5,752 bases of DNA, taken from NCBI GenBank assembly GCA_900753715.1, contig CAAEAE010000178.1, positions 1 to 5,752 of the forward strand, given 5' to 3'. Shown in pieces: positions 1 to 5,706 of this stretch (position 1 is the first letter of the stretch; every line of letters starts with the position of its first letter). The notes under the pieces are model-generated. The model was not told the origin of the DNA. It worked only from the letters and a program-made list of their open reading frames with translations, and made no database searches. This DNA is from an uncultured Roseburia sp. GTDB taxonomy: Bacteria; Bacillota_A; Clostridia; Lachnospirales; Lachnospiraceae. The translations under genes and the position numbers were made by a program.

Positions 1-125
1 ACACGACGCTTGCCATGTTAAATGAGCTTCGTCCATTCTGTACGGACAAGGAGCAGGAAACACTCGATATGATTTACAATATGTTCTCCATGATGGAAAC
101 CTATGAGACGATTTTTACGTTATAG
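1..125 (+). CDS. C-terminal fragment of an unidentified protein, cut by the window edge
   Basis: An open frame with codons starting at base 3 runs into the window and ends at TAG (123-125), giving about 40 C-terminal residues. The visible tail is rich in Met, Glu and Leu (for example EQETLDMIYNMFSMMETYE), looks fully alpha-helical, and has no membrane segment. I do not recognise the family. The gene is on the same strand as the small gene at 193, 67 nt upstream of it, with no terminator between them, so the two are probably co-transcribed. A reading frame with acidic, helical composition at a window edge fits a real gene, but only the tail can be judged. Confidence 0.6.
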   Translation, partial: TTLAMLNELRPFCTDKEQETLDMIYNMFSMMETYETIFTL

Positions 126-175
126 AAAACTTCTGTATTCCAGAAAAGATGCCGGTTTCTCATAAAATTCAGCGT

Positions 176-184
176 AAAAGGGGG
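176..184 (+). promoter_or_regulatory. Ribosome binding site of the 95-aa gene
   Basis: The purine run AAAAGGGGG lies 8 nt before ATG 193 and supports that start. It is G-rich rather than a classic GGAGG. Confidence 0.6.
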
Positions 185-192
185 TTAAACCA

Positions 193-480
193 ATGCCAGC
201 AGAATATGATTTTTTAAAAAACAACCCGTTGCTAAACGGGATGTCACCGGAAAAACTGCAATTTCTTATGAATTTTGCTTCCAGTCCAAAACCAACGGAC
301 ATCAAGGAAATGATGCCCTTCCTCTTATCTGCGACAAACAGTGCCAAAAACAAAAACATCCAGTTTACCCAGCCGGAAACGGAACTGCTGTTTCAGATTC
401 TCAAACAGAATATGTCAGCGGAAGAAGCCGCCAAAGCGGATAAACTGATACAACTGATGAAAGAACGAAGGAGCGGCTGA
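193..480 (+). CDS. Small helical protein of unknown function (95 aa)
   Basis: This is a complete 95-residue protein that I cannot assign to a named family. It starts at ATG 193 behind a purine-rich ribosome binding site (AAAAGGGGG, 176-184) with an 8-nt spacer. The sequence has no cysteine, signal peptide or membrane segment. It reads as several short amphipathic helices: residues about 18-30 (SPEKLQFLMNFA), 36-50, and 60-91 (PETELLFQILKQNMSAEEAA and a basic end). The absence of export signals suggests a cytoplasmic protein. It follows the truncated gene by 67 nt and its last codons form the left arm of a terminator, so it is the last gene of its operon. Homologues as small hypothetical proteins in Lachnospiraceae are likely, but this is an impression and not a search result. 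Confidence 0.8.
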   Translation: MPAEYDFLKNNPLLNGMSPEKLQFLMNFASSPKPTDIKEMMPFLLSATNSAKNKNIQFTQPETELLFQILKQNMSAEEAAKADKLIQLMKERRSG

Positions 481-500
481 ACGGCCGCTCCTTACTTTTA
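468..500 (+). terminator. Intrinsic terminator overlapping the stop codon of the 95-aa gene, probably shared with the convergent gene
   Basis: A perfect 10-bp GC-rich stem, AAGGAGCGGC (468-477) and GCCGCTCCTT (484-493), encloses a 6-nt loop and is followed by ACTTTTA on the + strand. The TGA stop (478-480) is in the loop and the left arm encodes the last residues of the protein. Read on the minus strand, the same stem is followed by the weaker tract CGTTCTTTC. It lies 25 nt past the stop of the convergent gene ending at 519, so it may end both transcripts. Confidence 0.8.
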
Positions 501-518
501 CCCATATTTTTCATTATG

Positions 519-1814
519 TTACCAGATAGATGCCATTCCTACCTGCAATACCTTATCAATCGGGGAAGAACTCGTACCGTTTCCATCCGTTCCCTCAAAG
601 TACTTGGCACTTGCAGATTCAAATAATACATACACGTTGTTGTCCGCAATTGCAAGCTCCTCCGAACAGGGTGGCATTTCTACCTTTGCAGATGGTTTAT
701 CCGGGTTCTTATCGAGCGTTAAAAGGGAGGAATATACCTTCAGATAAGAAGAAACATTCCGCCCATAGGACGTTGACAGGAATACCGTTCCATCTGCGGC
801 AAAGCCAACACCTTGCACCTTGTTTGGAATATTGTAGCTGCTGAGTGCGGTGAGTGTGTCATTTTCTGCATCAAACATATAGGATACCATCTCGGAATCA
901 AAGAATACGGTGTGGGTTGCCACCCAGATACGCCCACCGTAACAGGTGATACAGGACGGTGAATTGCGCACCTTGTATTCATCGGACAATGCGGAGCCAT
1001 CCACGTAACAGCCCGGTGCATCCTTTGCTATTTTGCGGATGTATTCATAGGAAATCCGTTCAAGCGTGTTGGAATTGGAATGACAAATCCAGACATTCTC
1101 GCCGTCAAATGCGATTCCGCCGAGATGGCTTTTCTTTTTCATTCCGATGGTTGCAAGATATTCCCCGCTGTTCTTGTCAAAAATCATCAGGGAGCCTGCC
1201 TTCTTTGCATCTTCCGAATATGCTGTCATAAGAAGGTAATCATCGGTAAAACACATTCCCTGCAAACACTGGTTCGTTCCGCTAATCACATTGTCTAAAT
1301 AGTCCTGCTCTCTGGTGGACGGCATTCCCGGAATCCTTACCTGGTCTAAAAAGGAATAGGAACAGTCCTTTAATTCTTTCTGATTGCCAAGCATGTTCCC
1401 GGACTGATAGGAATACATCTCCACGTTATAACGGCTGTCGATGTTTCTCGTCCATTTTGCATACAAAACCATATCTGCTGCATTGCTGCTGTCAATTTGT
1501 GTAATCTTATTTGCATAATTGCTTCCTGTGTACCATCCCGCAAAATTATACCCTTCACGCTGTGGCACCGCTAAGCGGAACGGGAGTTCGGAGACTGCTA
1601 ACACTTCCGGATTATCTTCGTTGTTGCTGCCGCCGTTTAACGCGTAGGCGATATGAATCCGCCCACTCTCCCAGTCCACTGCATTTGGTACCGTCACGCT
1701 GTTCATCTGGTAAGCAGGAAGAAGCTCTAACCCACAGGCATGGATAAGCTGCGGATCATTCACAAGAAATGCAAATACACATAAGATTACAACAAATTGT
1801 CTTCGCAGCTTCAC
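519..1814 (-). CDS. Secreted protein with one InlB-type (Listeria/Bacteroides) repeat and a beta-propeller-like C-terminal half (431 aa)
   Basis: Residues 1-26 form a signal peptide: a basic start (MKLRR), a hydrophobic core (FVVILCVFAFLV), then LIHA-C27. Residues 52-123 match one InlB B-repeat, with the diagnostic stretches YALNGGSNN (57-65), REGYNFAGWY (86-95) and VLYAKW (116-121). The rest (about 180-431) has recurring segments that look like propeller blades: QGMCFTDDYLLMTAY (185-199), GGIAFDGENVWIC (232-244), CITCYGGRIWVAT (288-300), GVGFAADGTVFLSTS (335-349) and ELAIADNNVYVLFE (386-399). These recur about every 47-56 residues, as in NHL/YncE-type propellers. InlB repeats are known from surface proteins; the ligand here is unknown. 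No LPXTG signal or C-terminal membrane anchor is present, so the protein is probably released, or lipid-anchored if Cys27 serves as a poor lipobox (IHAC). The start is GTG at 1814. The gene lies 14 nt after the EF-G-like gene and is probably translated from the same mRNA. Confidence 0.88.
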   Translation of the reverse strand: MKLRRQFVVILCVFAFLVNDPQLIHACGLELLPAYQMNSVTVPNAVDWESGRIHIAYALNGGSNNEDNPEVLAVSELPFRLAVPQREGYNFAGWYTGSNYANKITQIDSSNAADMVLYAKWTRNIDSRYNVEMYSYQSGNMLGNQKELKDCSYSFLDQVRIPGMPSTREQDYLDNVISGTNQCLQGMCFTDDYLLMTAYSEDAKKAGSLMIFDKNSGEYLATIGMKKKSHLGGIAFDGENVWICHSNSNTLERISYEYIRKIAKDAPGCYVDGSALSDEYKVRNSPSCITCYGGRIWVATHTVFFDSEMVSYMFDAENDTLTALSSYNIPNKVQGVGFAADGTVFLSTSYGRNVSSYLKVYSSLLTLDKNPDKPSAKVEMPPCSEELAIADNNVYVLFESASAKYFEGTDGNGTSSSPIDKVLQVGMASIW

Positions 1815-1822
1815 TTCTTACC

Positions 1823-1829
1823 TCACCTC
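1823..1829 (-). promoter_or_regulatory. Strong ribosome binding site that fixes the GTG start of the secreted protein
   Basis: On the minus strand GAGGTGA, a seven-base match to the anti-Shine-Dalgarno complement, lies 8 nt before GTG (1814-1812). Its first G is also the last base of the upstream TAG stop codon (1831-1829). This arrangement supports the GTG start and suggests translational coupling or reinitiation after the EF-G-like gene. Confidence 0.8.
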
Positions 1830-3919
1830 TATTCCTCGATGTTTTCTACTTTGCCTGCTCTCGCCGCAATCTCCTTCTCCTGAATATCAGACGGTGCCTG
1901 CTCATATCTTGCAAATTCATAGGAGTATGTACCGCTTCCGCCCGTCATGGAGCGAAGGTCTGTATTATATCCGTATAATTCCATATATGGAATATCTGCC
2001 GCTATCTCCTGGTATCCGTTTTCCGCCGGATTCATGCCTAGAACTCTTCCACGGCGCTTGTTTAAATCACCCATGATATCTCCGGTGTACTTATCCGGAA
2101 CGACTACCTTTAAGGAAGCAATTGGCTCTAACAGCATCGGGGATGCCTCAAGGAATCCCTTCTTAAATGCTGCGGATGCCGCAACTTTAAATGCCATCTC
2201 GGAAGAATCTACCGGATGATAGGAACCGTCATATAAAACAGCTTTTACTCCGACAACCGGATATGCCGCTAACGGACCTCTCTGTACAGATTCCTGGATT
2301 CCCTTCTCCACTGCCGGGAAGAAATTCTTCGGAACAGCTCCACCGACCACACACTGTTCAAATACATATGGCGTTTCCAAATCGCCGGATGGTTCAAATG
2401 TCATCTTAACGTGTCCATACTGTCCGTGTCCGCCGGTCTGCTTCTTATACTTATATTCGACATCTGCCTTTTTACGGATAGTCTCACGGAACGCAACCTT
2501 TGGCTTTGTCAGTTCGATATCGACTTTATAGCGTTCTAACAGCTTGCTTGCCACAACTTCAAGGTGCTGGTCTCCCATTCCGTAAAGAAGTGACTGTCCA
2601 TTTTCACTGTCATTGACTGCCTTAAGGGTCAAATCCTCTGCCATCAGCTTCTGCAACGCCTGTGAAATCTTATCCTCGTCCCCCTTGTTCTTTGCCTTGT
2701 AGCGCTTGTATGTGTAAGGGTTGGAAATGGAAGTCCGGATAAAAAGAATCGGGTTTGCTTTCGTGGACAGGGAATCTGTTGTGGCAGCTCCGGTCAGCTT
2801 TGCCAGTGCTCCGATATCACCGGCATGAAGTTCTTTTACTTCCTCCGGTTTGTTTCCTCTCATGACATATAATTTACCGATTTTCTCTTCAATATCCTTA
2901 TGATGATTCCATAAGAGGTCATCTGTCTTGAGGACACCGGAATTTACTTTGATTAAGGAATATTTTCCAATAAACGGATCTGCAATCGTCTTCCAGATGT
3001 AAGCGGATTTCGGTTTTGCAAAATCATAATCTGCTGCAAATACTTCATTTGTCTTGGCGTTGATTCCCGCACAGGAGCGCTTCTCCGGGCTTGGCAGATA
3101 CTTCACAATATCCACCAACAGTGTGTAAACACCTCTTGCAAGAATGTTAGAACCCATCAGCACTGGAACGATGCTTCCGTCTGCCACATTCACGCGGAGC
3201 GCCTGACGGATTTCATCCTCGGAAAATTCATCTCCGTTAAAGTAGCGGTCCATAAATTCCTCGCTGGTCTCTGCAACCGCCTCCATCAATGCTTCACGGC
3301 AGATTCCAAGGTTTTCCATGGAGTAATCCGGCACATCTGTCTTTTCGACCTCGCCGTTTTCCTTCCAGCGTTTTGCTCTCTGCTGTAAAACATTGACATA
3401 TCCGACAAACTGTCCATTCTCACGGATTGGCAGATGGAACGGTGCAATTCTCTTTCCGTAAAGCTGCTGTAAATCCTCGACTACCTGCCGGTAGCTTGCA
3501 TCATCGATATCCATATCCGTCACGAAAACCATCCGTGGAAGTTTGTATTTTTCGCACAATTCCCATGCCTTTTTCGTTCCAACCTCGATACCTGCTTTTC
3601 CTGAGACAACAATAATCGCTGCATCTGCCGCAGAAACTGCTTCCTCTACTTCTCCCACAAAATCAAAATAACCAGGAGTATCAAGAATATTAATCTTGGT
3701 GTCGCCCCACGGAATAGGTACTACTGCGGTATTAATGGAAAAAAGACGTTTCATTTCTTCTTTGTCATAATCGCTGATTGTGTTGCCGTCTGTTACCTTG
3801 CCCATGCGGGTCGTCATACCGGCCAGATAAGCCATTGCCTCGACAAGACTGGTCTTGCCGCTTCCGCCGTGTCCTAAGAGAACTACGTTGCGGATTTTGT
3901 CAGTTGTGTAAACATTCAT
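1829..3919 (-). CDS. fusA2: Divergent elongation factor G-like GTPase (EF-G2/FusA2 type, 696 aa)
   Basis: The protein has full EF-G length and all five domains. Residue numbers count from the ATG at 3919. The G domain has a P-loop GHGGSGKT (16-23), DTPGYFDF (80-87) and a G5-like GSN (256-258). Domains II and III cover roughly 300-475. Domain IV has GGHGQYGHV (496-504) and its tip loop DGSYHPVDSSEMAF (564-577). Domain V is about 597-672 and a charged tail follows. Canonical EF-G drives tRNA-mRNA translocation on the ribosome. This copy differs at key sites: DTPGH is DTPGY, so the catalytic His is Tyr; NKxD is TDMD (134-137); and the RGITI switch I motif is replaced by FSINT. The GHxGSGKT/VTDG/DTPGY pattern matches the EF-G2 group known from mycobacteria, where the M. 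smegmatis protein was reported to bind GTP without ribosome-stimulated GTPase activity. The function here is therefore uncertain and it is unlikely to be the housekeeping EF-G. An ATG 33 nt further upstream (3952) has no ribosome binding site and falls at the predicted transcription start, so it was rejected. Confidence 0.9.
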   Translation of the reverse strand: MNVYTTDKIRNVVLLGHGGSGKTSLVEAMAYLAGMTTRMGKVTDGNTISDYDKEEMKRLFSINTAVVPIPWGDTKINILDTPGYFDFVGEVEEAVSAADAAIIVVSGKAGIEVGTKKAWELCEKYKLPRMVFVTDMDIDDASYRQVVEDLQQLYGKRIAPFHLPIRENGQFVGYVNVLQQRAKRWKENGEVEKTDVPDYSMENLGICREALMEAVAETSEEFMDRYFNGDEFSEDEIRQALRVNVADGSIVPVLMGSNILARGVYTLLVDIVKYLPSPEKRSCAGINAKTNEVFAADYDFAKPKSAYIWKTIADPFIGKYSLIKVNSGVLKTDDLLWNHHKDIEEKIGKLYVMRGNKPEEVKELHAGDIGALAKLTGAATTDSLSTKANPILFIRTSISNPYTYKRYKAKNKGDEDKISQALQKLMAEDLTLKAVNDSENGQSLLYGMGDQHLEVVASKLLERYKVDIELTKPKVAFRETIRKKADVEYKYKKQTGGHGQYGHVKMTFEPSGDLETPYVFEQCVVGGAVPKNFFPAVEKGIQESVQRGPLAAYPVVGVKAVLYDGSYHPVDSSEMAFKVAASAAFKKGFLEASPMLLEPIASLKVVVPDKYTGDIMGDLNKRRGRVLGMNPAENGYQEIAADIPYMELYGYNTDLRSMTGGSGTYSYEFARYEQAPSDIQEKEIAARAGKVENIEE

Positions 3920-3926
3920 CGCAAAT

Positions 3927-3931
3927 CCTCC
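3927..3931 (-). promoter_or_regulatory. Ribosome binding site that sets the start of the EF-G-like gene at 3919
   Basis: GGAGG on the minus strand lies 7 nt before ATG 3919. The in-frame ATG at 3952 has only AT-rich DNA upstream. The protein then begins MNVYTTDKIRNVVLLGH, the usual beginning for this family. Confidence 0.8.
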
Positions 3932-3958
3932 AATTCCAGTTATTTTATTCATGGTTAT

Positions 3959-3987
3959 ATTTTACTAAATCAGAGTATTTTTTACAA
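3959..3987 (-). promoter_or_regulatory. Candidate sigma-A promoter for the EF-G-like gene and the secreted-protein gene
   Basis: On the minus strand TTGTAA (-35, 3987-3982) is followed after 17 bp by TAAAAT (-10, 3964-3959; five of six consensus bases). The predicted transcript starts near 3952 and gives a leader of about 33 nt with the GGAGG site in it. The surrounding DNA is very AT-rich, so chance matches are possible. Confidence 0.5.
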
Positions 3988-4010
3988 CTATTTTATTCAT
4001 ATTTACTAAT

Positions 4011-4028
4011 ATGATATTATAATATCAT
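4011..4028. repeat. 18-bp perfect palindrome, possible operator
   Basis: ATGATATTATAATATCAT is its own reverse complement with no spacer. It lies 24 bp upstream of the -35 of the predicted minus-strand promoter and about 135 bp upstream of the plus-strand one. TATAAT occurs on both strands within it, so it could be an operator, overlapping -10 elements, or an AT-rich chance palindrome. No T-tract follows, so it is not a typical terminator. Confidence 0.5.
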
Positions 4029-4163
4029 CAATTTGTTTATATATTATGTATGGTTTCTGAACATTTTATTGCCCCTTATCCAAATGTTTTACATAAAATT
4101 CACATTTTGTACATATTTCATGGATGTCTGTCTGCTTTTCTAACCTTTTCTCCGGTTCTCTTG

Positions 4164-4192
4164 TTGACTTTTAGGGCTGAAATCTCTATGAT
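4164..4192 (+). promoter_or_regulatory. Sigma-A promoter for prephenate dehydrogenase
   Basis: TTGACT (4164-4169) and TATGAT (4187-4192) each match the consensus at five of six bases and are 17 bp apart, the ideal spacing. Transcription should start near 4199, about 30 nt before the ATG at 4232. This is the best promoter match in the window. Confidence 0.75.
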
Positions 4193-4218
4193 AGTTTTGG
4201 AATACTTGAAAGAAAAAT

Positions 4219-4222
4219 GAGG
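4219..4222 (+). promoter_or_regulatory. Ribosome binding site supporting the ATG at 4232
   Basis: GAGG lies 9 nt before ATG 4232. The in-frame ATG at 4217 is preceded only by a GAAAG 4 nt away and would add MRILR before the usual beginning of the protein, so 4232 is preferred. Confidence 0.55.
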
Positions 4223-4231
4223 ATTTTAAGA

Positions 4232-5332
4232 ATGTCTTTTTCAAAGGTAGGATTTATCGGCTTAGGGCTTATCGGTGGCTCCATTGCCAAACGGTTAAAG
4301 AGCCTGTACCCGAAACTTGTCATCATAGCAACTTCCGGACATGAAGAAACCATCACAGAAGCATATGCAAAAAATCTCATTGCAAACAGCACGCGCTGTG
4401 CAATTTCTGATTTCTATGACTGTGACTATATTTTTTTATGCACACCGGTTCAGAAAAATATTGAATATTTAAAACTTTTAAAAGGAAATGTCAAAGAAGG
4501 TTGTATTATTACAGATGTGGGAAGTGTAAAAACAGATATTCATAAAGAAGTGACTGCGCTTGACATGGAGGACTGCTTTATTGGCGGACATCCAATGGCA
4601 GGTTCTGAGAAGACCGGGCTTTCAAATGCAAGTGAGTATCTTCTGGAAAATGCTTACTATATCATTACCCCGACTGCAAAAAGCAAGCCTGAGGAAGTAG
4701 AAGCTCTCCGGAAGCTTGTTGTTTCTCTCGGTGCTGTTCCGCTGATTCTGGACTACGAGGTTCACGACCATGCGACTGCGGCTATCAGCCATCTGCCGCA
4801 TATCATCGCCTACAGCCTGGTAAATTTAGTCCGCACAGAAGATGATGCCAAGGAGACCATGAAAACGATTGCAGCCGGCGGTTTTAAGGATATCACGCGT
4901 ATCGCCTCTTCTTCCCCTGTCATGTGGGAAAACATCTGTCTCTCCAACAAGACGCAGATTTTGCAGTTGATTGACGATTTCACCGCCGTGTTAGGTCAGA
5001 TTCGGACTGATATTGCAAACGAGGACGAACAGGCGCTGCTTTCTTCTTTTACCGCCGCAAAAGATTACAGGGATTCCATCACAATTTCCGGAAACGGTCT
5101 GTTAAAACAGGTTTACGAGGTATATATAGATCTTGTCGATGAAGCCGGCGGAATTGCCACCGTCGCCACCCTGCTCGCAAGTCATCATCTGAGCATCAAA
5201 AATATCGGTATCATCCACAACCGTGAATTTGAAGAAGGCGTTCTGCGATTAGAACTTTACGATGGTGCCTCCCTTGCATCCGCAGTCAACCTGTTGGAAT
5301 CTGAACAGTACCATATTTACAAACGGTCATAA
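4232..5332 (+). CDS. tyrA: Prephenate dehydrogenase with C-terminal ACT domain (366 aa)
   Basis: This cytoplasmic enzyme oxidatively decarboxylates prephenate to 4-hydroxyphenylpyruvate with NAD+, the committed step to tyrosine. Residue numbers count from the ATG at 4232. The N-terminal Rossmann fold opens with VGFIGLGLIGGS (6-17), whose GxGxxG binds the dinucleotide. ITDVGSVKTDI (93-103) and GGHPMAGSEKTG (118-129) are family signatures, and the His of GGHP is the expected catalytic base. SHLPHIIAYSL (186-196) and DITRIA (220-225) mark the helical substrate-binding domain. Residues about 295-366 form an ACT domain (VDEAGGIATVATLL, then IKNIGIIHN), which in this family senses tyrosine for feedback inhibition. 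No chorismate mutase domain is fused. Length is typical for Firmicute TyrA. The gene has its own promoter and terminator and is not inside an aro cluster here. The start at 4217 would give 371 aa. Confidence 0.93.
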   Translation: MSFSKVGFIGLGLIGGSIAKRLKSLYPKLVIIATSGHEETITEAYAKNLIANSTRCAISDFYDCDYIFLCTPVQKNIEYLKLLKGNVKEGCIITDVGSVKTDIHKEVTALDMEDCFIGGHPMAGSEKTGLSNASEYLLENAYYIITPTAKSKPEEVEALRKLVVSLGAVPLILDYEVHDHATAAISHLPHIIAYSLVNLVRTEDDAKETMKTIAAGGFKDITRIASSSPVMWENICLSNKTQILQLIDDFTAVLGQIRTDIANEDEQALLSSFTAAKDYRDSITISGNGLLKQVYEVYIDLVDEAGGIATVATLLASHHLSIKNIGIIHNREFEEGVLRLELYDGASLASAVNLLESEQYHIYKRS

Positions 5333-5333
5333 C

Positions 5334-5363
5334 AAAAAATGTGCGCTTTCGCGCACATTTTTT
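5334..5363. terminator. Bidirectional intrinsic terminator between tyrA and the PilZ gene
   Basis: A perfect 13-bp inverted repeat, AAAAAATGTGCGC (5334-5346) and GCGCACATTTTTT (5351-5363), encloses a TTTC loop. The GC core is flanked by six A on one side and six T on the other, so each strand gives a hairpin followed by a U-run. It begins 1 nt after the tyrA stop and overlaps the stop codon of the convergent PilZ gene (5364-5362). Confidence 0.9.
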
Positions 5364-5706
5364 AAAGGTCATTAAAAATCTGATAGATATCAATTTTGAG
5401 TGCATCCGTGTCCGTCATTCCGATAAAGGTCGCACCGTATTTGTATTTCCCGTCCGGGCGCTCTTCCTGACGCACGATTTCGATAACTGCATCGACAACT
5501 TCCTTCGTCCAAATCTGGATTTTGGCATCGTAAGAACTTCCAATCTCCAATTTTTTTCTTGAAATAAATCCTACGCCGCTTCTTGATACATCTGTAACGT
5601 CGACGTGCATATACTTGAGGGTTGTGATTCCATCTTCATCCAGACGTTCCAGTTCTACCGTAACATCCAGTTCCAGACGTTTGTGTTTTCTCTTTTCTTC
5701 CATCAT
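5362..5706 (-). CDS. Small single-domain PilZ protein, putative c-di-GMP effector (114 aa)
   Basis: PilZ domains bind cyclic di-GMP and pass the signal to motility, polysaccharide or secretion targets. Residue numbers count from the ATG at 5706. Both ligand motifs are present: RxxxR as RKHKR (6-10) in the N-terminal switch, and DxSxxG as DVSRSG (39-44). The rest is a beta-barrel of normal length with a C-terminal helix ending IYQIFNDL. No other domain, signal peptide or membrane segment is seen, so this is a stand-alone cytoplasmic adaptor whose partner cannot be deduced. The frame stays open to ATG 5751. I prefer ATG 5706 because AAAGGG (5722-5717) lies 10 nt upstream and the protein then begins close to the conserved EEKRKHKR. 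A second ATG follows directly at 5703. A TATACA hexamer just upstream could be a -10, but its -35 would lie outside the window. Confidence 0.88.
   Translation of the reverse strand: MMEEKRKHKRLELDVTVELERLDEDGITTLKYMHVDVTDVSRSGVGFISRKKLEIGSSYDAKIQIWTKEVVDAVIEIVRQEERPDGKYKYGATFIGMTDTDALKIDIYQIFNDL

Larger units (their letters stand above)
3920..4231. other. AT-rich divergent intergenic region
   Basis: These 312 bp separate the outward-facing EF-G-like and prephenate dehydrogenase genes. They hold a candidate promoter at each end (3959-3987 minus, 4164-4192 plus), an 18-bp palindrome (4011-4028), and a stretch at 4061-4121 where ACAT-starting words recur. I see no open frame, tRNA, T-box or other recognisable structured leader. 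The predicted tyrA leader is only about 30 nt, too short for a riboswitch or T-box. Confidence 0.6.

Noticed and set aside
131..145. Short inverted repeat TTCTG-N5-CAGAA upstream of the 95-aa gene
   Set aside because: Five-base arms are short, there is no T-tract, and it does not match a regulator box I know well enough to name.
120..359. Minus-strand open frame of 79 codons opposite the 95-aa gene
   Set aside because: It lies antisense over a gene with a better ribosome binding site and composition; it has no recognisable domain and is taken as a shadow.
530..1298. Several plus-strand open frames antisense to the secreted-protein gene
   Set aside because: They are rich in His, Arg, Pro, Ser and Cys as expected for antisense frames of a real gene, and the minus-strand product has a signal peptide and recognisable repeat.
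3920..3952. N-terminal extension of the EF-G-like protein from the ATG at 3952
   Set aside because: No ribosome binding site precedes it and it coincides with the predicted transcription start, while ATG 3919 has GGAGG 7 nt upstream and matches the usual family N-terminus.
3920..4216. Possible T-box or riboswitch upstream of tyrA
   Set aside because: The strong promoter at 4164-4192 leaves only about 30 nt of leader, and no T-box or conserved stem pattern is visible in the upstream DNA.
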